From Dermatophilaceae bacterium Soc4.6 (GTDB taxonomy: Bacteria > Actinomycetota > Actinomycetes > Actinomycetales > Dermatophilaceae): a stretch of DNA of 64,000 nt. A model generated the notes under the pieces. It did not search any database, had not been told where the DNA came from, and saw only the letters and a program-made list of their open reading frames with translations. The stretch spans positions 1,612,001 to 1,676,000 of the forward strand of contig JAZGVH010000002.1 of the NCBI GenBank assembly GCA_039889245.1, read 5' to 3'. Shown here piece after piece: positions 32,362 through 41,981 of this stretch. The translations under genes and the position numbers were made by a program. Within the stretch, counting starts at the first letter, position 1; every line of letters begins with the position of its first letter.

Positions 32362-32655
32362 TCAGGCGCTCTGAAGAGGACGGATCTGTTCCAGGTCAGT
32401 GCCGAGGTGGTCCTTCTCGATCTCGAGGTCGTAGCGGGTCTGCAGGTTGAGCCAGAACCGGTCGCTGGTGCCGAAGTAGCGGGCCAGCCGCAGTGCGGTG
32501 TCGGCGCTGATCCGCCTCTTTCCGTGGACGATCTCGTTGATGCGGCGTGGCGGGACGCTGATGGAGATCGCCAGGTGGTGCTGGGTCACCCCGAGCGGGG
32601 TCAGGAAGTCCTCCAGGAGGATCTCTCCGGGGTGGATCGGCGCGATGGTCGTCAT
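32362..32655 (-). CDS. higA: HigA-type antitoxin (XRE/addiction module)
   Basis: A 97-aa HTH protein: HPGEILLEDFLTPLGVTQHHLA, in two helices, then RRINEIVHGKRRISADTALRLARYFG and FWLNLQ, the standard HigA signature. It neutralises HigB and binds the operator upstream of higB. ATG 32655 follows GGAGG, 16 bp after higB. Confidence 0.92.
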   Translation of the reverse strand: MTTIAPIHPGEILLEDFLTPLGVTQHHLAISISVPPRRINEIVHGKRRISADTALRLARYFGTSDRFWLNLQTRYDLEIEKDHLGTDLEQIRPLQSA

Positions 32656-32671
32656 CGGTGTTCCTCCGTGG

Positions 32672-32953
32672 TCAGTGGTCGTCGACGATCTCGACGTTCT
32701 CAGGTCCGGCAGGCGTCCACGCGAAGCAGACCCGCCACTGCTGGTTGATGCGGATGCTGTGTTGACCGCTCCGGTCTCCTCGCAGGGCTTCGAGCCGATT
32801 GCCAGGGGGGACCCGCAGGTCATCGAGGGTCTCGGCAGCGTCCACGATGACGAGCTTGCGTAAGGCGGTCCGCTCGATCCGCGGGTCGAGCCTCCTGGTG
32901 CGCTCTCGCGACCAGAGACGTTCGGTCATGGTGTTGCCGAACGACCTGATCAC
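32672..32953 (-). CDS. higB: HigB-type ribosome-dependent RNase toxin
   Basis: A 93-aa RelE-fold toxin: MIRSFGNTMTERLW, LRVPPGNRLEAL, IRINQQWRVCFAW and VEIVDDH are family motifs; the C-terminal His and the RINQQWR strand are functional residues in HigB. It cleaves mRNA at the ribosome. GTG 32953 starts six bases after a -10 element, so translation is probably leaderless. Toxin-first order is typical for higBA. Confidence 0.92.
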   Translation of the reverse strand: MIRSFGNTMTERLWSRERTRRLDPRIERTALRKLVIVDAAETLDDLRVPPGNRLEALRGDRSGQHSIRINQQWRVCFAWTPAGPENVEIVDDH

Positions 32954-32959
32954 CGAGGG

Positions 32960-32989
32960 AGCATAACGCGTCGCGTTATGCCGTGTCCA
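32960..32989 (-). promoter_or_regulatory. higBA promoter and HigA operator
   Basis: On the minus strand TGGACA (-35, 32989-32984) and TATGCT (-10, 32965-32960) are 18 bp apart. Between and over them is a perfect palindrome, GCATAACGCG - T - CGCGTTATGC (32961-32981). HigA bound there would block RNA polymerase. The -10 is six bases from the GTG, which predicts a leaderless transcript. Confidence 0.85.
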
Positions 32990-33192
32990 TGGACTGGCCT
33001 GGAGGAGCAGCGCTCCGAGCCTGCCCGCCTCACCTCACGTCCTCCCCTCCCCTTCCGCCGCGGAGGGACTCCCCCTATCCCCCTCTCACGGTCAATGTCC
33101 GATGGGACCTCGCGTCGGTCAACTCACCGACTGGCGGGTGTCCACCCACGTGAGCGACCGGGCATTCGGGGGTGACGGAAGAGGCCATCACC

Positions 33193-33381
33193 ATGCAGAG
33201 CACGCCACGCAGGTCGTACGAGTCGATCGCCGCAGCCGCAGACCGCACGGGGGTCAGCACGCGCACCCTCCGACGACGCATCGCTGACGGCTCCCTAAGG
33301 GCCTACCGGCTCGGCCCCCGCATCATCCGGCTCGACGCCGCCGAGGTCGACCGGCTCATGGTCCCCGTGCCCACGGCCTGA
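33193..33381 (+). CDS. xis: small MerR/AlpA-like excisionase
   Basis: A 62-aa DNA-binding protein: YESIAAAADRTGVSTRTLRR followed by RIADGSLRAYRLGPRIIRLD, the winged helix of excisionases (HTH_17). It would direct integrase toward excision. ATG 33193 follows GGAAGAGG; a GTG seven codons earlier is possible. It converges with the integrase gene, 42 bp apart. Confidence 0.85.
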   Translation: MQSTPRRSYESIAAAADRTGVSTRTLRRRIADGSLRAYRLGPRIIRLDAAEVDRLMVPVPTA

Positions 33382-33423
33382 CGCGGGGCTCGCCCCGCTC
33401 CCCTTTCTGGCCACTCGCGACGG

Positions 33424-34551
33424 TTACGCGGTCGGCCCCGAATAGCCGGCGAGCACCGACAGGGCCTTGGCGATCTCGGCGTCCCGACCCTTCGCTGCGT
33501 GCTGATACCGCAGGGCGGCATTCACGCTCGAGTGGCCGAGCCGTTGCTGGAGCTCGGCCAGGGTCGCCCCGGTCATCGCCGCCATCGTCGCGCCGGTGTG
33601 CCGGAGATCGTGGACGCGCAGGTCCTCCCGTCCCGCAGCCGCTCGGGCCTTGCGCCAGGCGCCCTGGAAGACCGAGGGCTGCAGGTGCGAGGTGCCGTCC
33701 CGCGCCGTGAAGAGGAGCGCGTCCTTCTCCGGACCGACGAACTCGGCCAGGTGACGAGCCAGGGCGTCCGTGATGTGCGGCGGGATGGCCACCGTCCTCA
33801 TCCCGGCCCGCGACTTCGGCGTCCCGACGACGGGGCCGCCCTCCAGCCACGAGACGGCCCGGCCGACCGTCAGCTGGCCTCGGGGCAGGTCGAGGTCGCC
33901 CCGGCGCAGCTCGAGTGCCTCCCCGATCCGCAGGGCGCACCAGGCACAGAGCAGGGCGACGGCCTGCCGGTTCGCCGGGAGGCCGGCCACGATGGTCTCG
34001 AGCTCAGCAACGGTGGCCGGGCGGATCTCCACGACTCGAGGCGAGATGCTTGCCCCCCGGATCCGGCAGGGGCTGCTGGCCACCACCTCCTCCTCCACCG
34101 CGGTCGAGAAGATCGCCCGCAGCAGGGCGTAGGCCCGGGCATTGATCGTCGGGGTCGTCGGGTCCATCCCCCGCCACCAGCGTCGGACGATGGTCGGGCT
34201 GATCGTCGTCATCGGGGCCGCCCCGAAGGCCGGAACCAGATAGCCGCGCAGCAGATGGTTGTAGCCTTCACGGGTCCGCGGCTTGAGGGGACGGTTGGCC
34301 ACCCACTCGGCAGCGAACGCCTCGAACGTCACTACGGGCGACTCCACCCGTCGGGACCCGGGCGGCGCCCAGGAGTCGGCACTGATCCGGCCTCGCTCGG
34401 CTCCCAGCCAGCCCTCGGCGTCACCCTTGCTGGCGTAGGTGCTCGGCGCGAAGTGCCGAGCGAGATCGGGGCCGATGTAGCTCGCCTGCCACCGCTTGGA
34501 GGGCAGCCGGCGCACGTACCCGAACCCGCGATGACGCGCCGTTCCCGCCAC
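33424..34551 (-). CDS. int: tyrosine recombinase, element integrase
   Basis: A 375-aa integrase. The N-terminal arm-binding region is YVRRLPSKRWQASYIG; the SAM-like core-binding domain holds LKPRTREGYNHLLRGY; the catalytic domain has Arg in CALRIGEALELR, H-x-x-R in VHDLRHTGAT, His in LGHSS and the nucleophile Tyr in ALRYQHAA. It joins the attachment site to the tRNA-Thr 3' end. I chose GTG 34551, two bases after GGAGGGG; longer frames reach toward the tRNA. A broken copy of the N-terminal half lies at 10.2-10.7 kb. Confidence 0.93.
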   Translation of the reverse strand: MAGTARHRGFGYVRRLPSKRWQASYIGPDLARHFAPSTYASKGDAEGWLGAERGRISADSWAPPGSRRVESPVVTFEAFAAEWVANRPLKPRTREGYNHLLRGYLVPAFGAAPMTTISPTIVRRWWRGMDPTTPTINARAYALLRAIFSTAVEEEVVASSPCRIRGASISPRVVEIRPATVAELETIVAGLPANRQAVALLCAWCALRIGEALELRRGDLDLPRGQLTVGRAVSWLEGGPVVGTPKSRAGMRTVAIPPHITDALARHLAEFVGPEKDALLFTARDGTSHLQPSVFQGAWRKARAAAGREDLRVHDLRHTGATMAAMTGATLAELQQRLGHSSVNAALRYQHAAKGRDAEIAKALSVLAGYSGPTA

Positions 34552-34577
34552 AACCCCTCCGATCGCCCGCTGGTTTC

Positions 34578-34606
34578 GTGCGATGCGCGTGCGATGCGCG
34601 TGCGAT
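34578..34606. other. candidate integrase arm-type sites, right end
   Basis: GTGCGAT occurs three times at exactly 11-bp spacing (34578, 34589, 34600) between int and the att repeat. The same heptamer and spacing occur at 10989-11010. The decayed integrase copy on the left retains only one such unit. Confidence 0.6.
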
Positions 34607-34704
34607 CCGAGTGTACTTTCCTGCCCATCCGTGTCCAGACCTGACGACCGCTGGACCATACTCTCGATACACATCACTGCAGGTCAGGGGCCTAAAGCGG
34701 CCTG

Positions 34705-34758
34705 TCAGAGGTGGAGCCGACGAGGGGACTCGAACCCCTAACCCCCTGTTTACAAGAC
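34705..34758. repeat. right attachment site: 54-bp direct repeat inside tRNA-Thr
   Basis: Identical to 10864-10917. It covers the tRNA 3' half from the CCA to the anticodon stem plus seven bases beyond the 3' end. Confidence 0.9.
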
Positions 34759-34787
34759 AGGTGCGCTGCCAGTTGCGCCACGCCGGC
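34712..34787 (-). tRNA. tRNA-Thr (anticodon UGU)
   Basis: The minus strand folds as a complete cloverleaf: acceptor GCCGGCG with CGTCGGC, anticodon stem CCTGT/ACAGG with loop CTTGTAA (anticodon TGT), T arm AGGGG-TTCGAGT-CCCCT, discriminator T and an encoded CCA (34714-34712). It reads ACA and ACG-type threonine codons. The element is inserted at its 3' half, which the insertion restores, so the tRNA stays functional. Confidence 0.95.
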
Positions 34788-34930
34788 CGGCCACGCGCAC
34801 GACAGTGTCGTGCGTCGACCTGTGTCGCCCCGCGAGCAGTGAGGCGACCTGACGAGGGTAGCCAATCCTGAAGGCCCTGATCACACCGCTCGCCGGTTGA
34901 ACCACAGTGAGAGGCGTCGCGGCATGCGGG

Positions 34931-34963
34931 AGGGCCCTGCAGGTCTGTCGCCTGCAGGGCCCT
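34931..34963 (-). terminator. 13-bp terminator hairpin after the LysM gene
   Basis: AGGGCCCTGCAGG pairs perfectly with CCTGCAGGGCCCT across a 7-base loop, 47 bp downstream of the stop at 35011. Confidence 0.88.
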
Positions 34964-35010
34964 CACGTCGTACGGTGTGCCGCCCGGTCACCCAGGCGTC
35001 ACGACCGGCC

Positions 35011-37960
<2,950 letters not shown>

Positions 37961-38023
37961 CCCCTCACGGTAGGCCAGCGCGGCACCTCCGACCCGGAGG
38001 GCCGCGCCGTCGTCACCGACTCG

Positions 38024-38452
38024 TCACTGCTGGATGTAGCCCACGAGCTGGTCGCGCTCGGACTGCAGGGAGTCGATGCGCACCTTGACGATGTCGCCGA
38101 TGCTCACGATCGCGTGCAGGTGGCCGTCCACCGTCACCGGCAGGTGCCGGATGCGCAGCTCGGTCATCGTGCGCGCGAGCGCCTCGACGTCGTCGTCGGC
38201 GTCGCAGGTGGTCACGTCGCTCGTCATGATCGCCGAGACCGGGCCCTGCACCACGTCGGGGCCGGTGCGGTGCAGGTGGCGCACGACGTCGCGCTCGCTG
38301 ACGATGCCCCCCACCTGCTGCCCGTCGTCACTGACCACCACGGCGCCGATCCCGTGCTCGTCGAGCACGGCCAGCAGGTGCGCGACCGAGTCGTCGGGAC
38401 GGATCGTGATGACACCGTCACCCTTGCTGCGTAGCACGTCGGAGATCTTCAT
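38024..38452 (-). CDS. two-CBS-domain protein
   Basis: A 142-aa protein made of two CBS motifs: MKISDVLRSKGDGVITI ... IVSERDVVRHL, and VSAIMTSDVTTCDADDD ... IVSIGDIVKVR. CBS pairs bind adenosyl nucleotides and sense energy or NAD status. No enzyme domain is attached. ATG 38452 is the start. It is divergent from otsA. Confidence 0.85.
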   Translation of the reverse strand: MKISDVLRSKGDGVITIRPDDSVAHLLAVLDEHGIGAVVVSDDGQQVGGIVSERDVVRHLHRTGPDVVQGPVSAIMTSDVTTCDADDDVEALARTMTELRIRHLPVTVDGHLHAIVSIGDIVKVRIDSLQSERDQLVGYIQQ

Positions 38453-38564
38453 ACCCGGACCGTAGACCTGCCCCGGGGGACGCGCCAGACCCTGAGTGGT
38501 ACCGGTGCCCGTAGGGTAGGAGTCGGCCCATCCCCCCAATGGACCACCCAGGAGTGATCACCTC

Positions 38565-40091
38565 GTGCCTCGGCGCTACGACCTCGTCATCGCGGCCAAC
38601 CGCCTTCCCGTCGACCGCATCCTCCACGAGGACGGCTCCCACACGTGGGGCCGCAGCCCCGGCGGCCTCGTCACCGCGATGGACTCGGTGATGAGAGGCC
38701 GCGATGGCGCCTGGGTCGGCTGGGCCGGTGAGCCGGGTGACGCGCCGGCGCCGTTCAGCGAGGGCGGGATGTTCCTGCGGCCGGTGCCGCTGTCGGCCAC
38801 CGAGGTGTGCGACTACTACGAGGGCTTCGCCAACGACACCCTGTGGCCGATCTACCACGACGTCATCGTCCAGGCCTCCTTCCACCGCGAATGGTGGCGC
38901 TCCTACGTCGCGGTCAACCGCCGCTTCGCCGAGGCGGTCGCCGAGGTCGCGGCCGACGGCGCCACCGTGTGGGTGCAGGACTACCAGCTGCAGCTCGTGC
39001 CCCGGATGGTGCGCGACCTGCGGCCCGACGTGCGGATCGGGTGGTTCAACCACATCCCCTTCCCGCCGGTCGAGCTCTTCGCGCAGCTGCCGTGGCGGCG
39101 CGGCATCCTCGAGGGGCTCATCGGCGCCGACTTCCTCGGCTTCCAGCGCGTCGGCGACGCGGAGAACTTCGTGCGGGCCTGTCGTCAGCTGCTGCGAGCG
39201 AGCACCAAGAAGGACACGGTCACCGTGCGCCTGCCCGAGGGCGGCACCCACACGGTGCGCGCCGCGGCCGTGCCGATCTCGATCGACTTCGCGGGCCTCG
39301 AGGCCCTCGCCCGCACCCCGGAGGTGCGCGAGCGGGCGGCCGAGCTGCGCCGCCAGCTCGGCGACCCCGAGGTGCTCATGCTCGGGGTCGACCGGCTCGA
39401 CTACACCAAGGGCATCCGGCACCGCCTCAAGGCCTATGAAGAGCTGCTGCAGGACGGCGTCGTCTCGCCGCCCCAGGTCACCCTCGTGCAGGTGGCGACG
39501 CCGAGTCGCGAGCGGGTCGACTCCTACCGCGACCTGCGCACCCAGGTCGAGACCACCGTGGGCCGGATCAACGGCGAGTACGGCGCGATCGGGTCACCCG
39601 CCGTCCACTACATCCACCACACGCAGCCGCTGGAGGAGATGGCGGCGCTCTACCTCGCCGCCGACGTCATGCTCGTCACCCCCCTGCGTGACGGGATGAA
39701 CCTCGTGGCCAAGGAGTACGTCACCTGCCGTTCGGACCTCGGCGGAGCCCTCGTCCTGTCGGAGTTCACCGGCGCGTACCACGAGCTGCACCAGGCCTTC
39801 GTCTGCAACCCGCACGACATCGAGGGGCTCAAGCAGACCATCGTCAAGGCCATCCACACCCCCGACAAGGACAAGCGACGGATCATGCGCTCACTGCGTC
39901 GGCGCGTCGCCGACAACGACGTGCAGCGGTGGGCCTCACGCTTCCTCGAGGCGCTCGAGGCGGCCCCCCTGCGCCCCAGCCGGTACGAGCAGCTCGCCCG
40001 CGACGAGGAGGCCGTCGACCAGGAGCGGTATGCCGGTGAGGACCGTCGTGAGGCAGCTCGCCTCGCCTCGGCCCGGGAGAAGCGCGCATGA
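38565..40091 (+). CDS. otsA: trehalose-6-phosphate synthase
   Basis: A 508-aa GT20 glycosyltransferase that makes trehalose-6-phosphate from UDP- (or GDP-) glucose and glucose-6-phosphate. Motifs: NRLPVDR and GGLVTA near the start, VQDYQLQL, WFNHIPFP, GVDRLDYTKGI for phosphate binding, and LRDGMNLVAKEYV. GTG 38565 follows AGGAG. Its stop overlaps otsB (ATGA), so synthesis and dephosphorylation are coupled; the product serves osmotic and stress protection. Confidence 0.93.
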   Translation: MPRRYDLVIAANRLPVDRILHEDGSHTWGRSPGGLVTAMDSVMRGRDGAWVGWAGEPGDAPAPFSEGGMFLRPVPLSATEVCDYYEGFANDTLWPIYHDVIVQASFHREWWRSYVAVNRRFAEAVAEVAADGATVWVQDYQLQLVPRMVRDLRPDVRIGWFNHIPFPPVELFAQLPWRRGILEGLIGADFLGFQRVGDAENFVRACRQLLRASTKKDTVTVRLPEGGTHTVRAAAVPISIDFAGLEALARTPEVRERAAELRRQLGDPEVLMLGVDRLDYTKGIRHRLKAYEELLQDGVVSPPQVTLVQVATPSRERVDSYRDLRTQVETTVGRINGEYGAIGSPAVHYIHHTQPLEEMAALYLAADVMLVTPLRDGMNLVAKEYVTCRSDLGGALVLSEFTGAYHELHQAFVCNPHDIEGLKQTIVKAIHTPDKDKRRIMRSLRRRVADNDVQRWASRFLEALEAAPLRPSRYEQLARDEEAVDQERYAGEDRREAARLASAREKRA

Positions 40092-40891
40092 GCCGGCAGG
40101 CCGGCGGCCTCACGCTGACCGAGTCGCTCGAGCGGCTGGCCCGCGCCACGACCGTGCTGGTGGCGTCGGACTTCGACGGGGCGCTGGCCGAGTTCTGCGC
40201 CGAGCCCTCCGACTGCGTGCCCGCACCGGGCGCGATGGTCGCCCTGCGGGCGCTGGCCCGGCTCCCCGGCACCCACGTCGCCATCGTCTCGGGCCGCGAC
40301 CTCGCCACCCTCGCGGCGCTCACCGGGGTGCAGGACCACGAGTCGATCGCACTCGTCGGCAGCCACGGGGCGGAGTCGAGCGCGCCGGGGGTCGTCGACG
40401 GTCGCCTCGACGACGCCCAGCGCGCTCTGCTCGACGAGCTGACGACGACGGTGGCCGAGCTCATCGAGAGCCACCCCGGCGCCAGGCTGGAGCGCAAGCG
40501 CGCGGCCGTCGCCGTCCACACGCGCGGTCTGTCCGACGACAGCGCCGAGGCCGCCCTGCACGCGGCCGCGGCCCTGAGCGGAGGGCGGGACGAGGTGCGC
40601 GTGCTGCGCGGCAAGTCGGTGCTCGAGCTGTCGGTCTCGCACGCCGACAAGGGGTCGTCGCTGCGCTCGCTCGCCGACTCGGTCGGCGCCGAGGTCGTCT
40701 TCTACAGCGGCGACGACGTCACGGACGAGGACGCCTTCACCACCCTCGACCCCGGCCGGGGCGACGTGACGGTCAAGGTCGGCGAAGGTGACACGGCCGC
40801 GGCCCATCGCGTCGGCTCGGTCGACGAGCTCGTCGAGACCATCGCCCGGCTGCTCGAGCTGCGCAGGGAGCTGGCCCCCGGGCCCCGCTGA
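40088..40891 (+). CDS. otsB: trehalose-6-phosphate phosphatase
   Basis: A 267-aa HAD phosphatase that releases trehalose. HAD motif I is DFDGALAEF with Asp28 and Asp30; the usual Thr (DFDGTL) is Ala32. SGRDLATLA, and GDDVTDEDAF as the metal site, complete the active site. A strong two-way terminator follows. Confidence 0.9.
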   Translation: MSRQAGGLTLTESLERLARATTVLVASDFDGALAEFCAEPSDCVPAPGAMVALRALARLPGTHVAIVSGRDLATLAALTGVQDHESIALVGSHGAESSAPGVVDGRLDDAQRALLDELTTTVAELIESHPGARLERKRAAVAVHTRGLSDDSAEAALHAAAALSGGRDEVRVLRGKSVLELSVSHADKGSSLRSLADSVGAEVVFYSGDDVTDEDAFTTLDPGRGDVTVKVGEGDTAAAHRVGSVDELVETIARLLELRRELAPGPR

Positions 40892-40909
40892 GCCGCCTAC
40901 CCGCCCGTG

Positions 40910-40951
40910 CGTCCGCGCCCCGGCGGGCTCTGCCCCACCGGGGCGCGGACG
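40910..40951. terminator. 14-bp bidirectional terminator between otsB and lacI
   Basis: CGTCCGCGCCCCGG pairs perfectly with CCGGGGCGCGGACG over a 14-base loop. It lies between two convergent genes, 18 bp after otsB and 16 bp from the regulator stop, and can serve both. Confidence 0.9.
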
Positions 40952-40967
40952 AACGGGGAGGTGCTCG

Positions 40968-41981
40968 TCAGCGGGCCCGGCAGGCGCCGGTCGTGCCGCG
41001 CACGACGAGCTCGGGCCGGAAGACGTACTCCGTGCGCGCGGAGCCGACGCCGCGGATCTCGTCGAGCAGCGCCTGCACGGCGGCCTCCCCCATCGCCAGC
41101 ACGCTCTGGCGCACGGTGGTCATGGGCGGGTCGGTGAAGGCCATGAGGGGTGAGTCGTCCGACCCGATGACCGAGACGTCCGTCGGCACCGACATCCCGG
41201 CCGACCGCGCGGCCCGCACCGCTCCGAGGGCCATGAGGTCGGAGCCGCACACGATGGCCGAGACCCCGCGGTCCAGCAGCCGCGCCGCCGCCGAGGCCCC
41301 GCCCTCGACGGTGTAGGGGGCGTGGACGACGAGGTCGTCGACGCGGTGGTGCCCGAGGACGGCCGCCATGGCAGCGCGGTAGGCCGCGACCTTGCGGATC
41401 GAGGGGGTGTAGCGCTCCGGCCCCATCGCCAGGCCGACCTCACGGTGCCCGAGGTGGGCCAGGTGCGTGACCGCCATCTCCATCGACGCGGCGTCGTCGT
41501 TGGAGATGAAGGGGGCGTCAAGACCCGGCACGTAGCCGTTGACCAGCACGATCGGCAGACCCCGCTCGCGCAGGCGGCCGTAGCGGCGGGGGTCGGTCGT
41601 CGTGTCGGCGTGCTGCCCCGAGACATAGATGATTCCCGCGACACCACGATCGAGCAGCATCTGCACGTAGTCGTCCTCGTGGATGCCCCCGGGCGTCTGG
41701 GTGCACAGCACGGGTGTGAACCCGTGCCGGGCCAGGGAGTTCTCGATCACCTGCGCGAAGGCGGGGAAGACCGGGTTGACCAGCTCGGGGATGATCAGCC
41801 CGACGAGGCCTGCGCTCTTGGGCCGCAGGCGGCTCGGGCGGTCGTAGCCCAGCACGTCGAGGGACGTCAGCACCACCTCACGTGTCGACTCGGCCACACC
41901 CGGCTTGGCGTTGAGCACCCGGCTCACCGTGGCCTCGCTCACCCCCGCGTGCGACGCGATGTCAGAGAGCCTCGCCCGCAC
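40968..41981 (-). CDS. LacI-family regulator of the maltodextrin operon
   Basis: A 337-aa repressor. HTH: LSDIASHAGVSEATVSRVLN; hinge GYDRPSRLRPKSAGLVGLI; periplasmic-binding-protein-like ligand domain with the GSDLMALGAVRAA and SVIGSDDSPL motifs. I prefer GTG 41981, which follows GAGGGG, over ATG 42011 without a site; either overlaps the GH13 gene. It is last in the operon and should bind the palindromes upstream of malE. Inducer is probably maltose or a maltodextrin. Confidence 0.87.
   Translation of the reverse strand: MRARLSDIASHAGVSEATVSRVLNAKPGVAESTREVVLTSLDVLGYDRPSRLRPKSAGLVGLIIPELVNPVFPAFAQVIENSLARHGFTPVLCTQTPGGIHEDDYVQMLLDRGVAGIIYVSGQHADTTTDPRRYGRLRERGLPIVLVNGYVPGLDAPFISNDDAASMEMAVTHLAHLGHREVGLAMGPERYTPSIRKVAAYRAAMAAVLGHHRVDDLVVHAPYTVEGGASAAARLLDRGVSAIVCGSDLMALGAVRAARSAGMSVPTDVSVIGSDDSPLMAFTDPPMTTVRQSVLAMGEAAVQALLDEIRGVGSARTEYVFRPELVVRGTTGACRAR

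Larger units (their letters stand above)
10871..34758. mobile_element. integrative and probably mobilizable element in tRNA-Thr(UGU), about 23.9 kb
   Basis: The bounds are the tRNA-derived direct repeats. At the right end, next to the intact tRNA, are a tyrosine integrase and a small excisionase. GTGCGAT repeats at 11-bp spacing lie inside both ends. A MobF relaxase (15.4-19.9 kb) gives a transfer function, but no coupling protein or type IV channel gene is visible, so I infer mobilization by a helper. Cargo: AbiE-like pair, nuclease-BRCT-TerD fusion, ABC exporter operon, regulators, flavoprotein, ECF42-type sigma factor with YCII proteins, HigBA. No replication initiator of the pSAM2 kind is recognised. 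Confidence 0.85.

Noticed and set aside
34788-35010. Possible further tRNA or small gene beside tRNA-Thr
   Set aside because: Only the LysM-gene terminator is convincing in this interval; no second cloverleaf was found.
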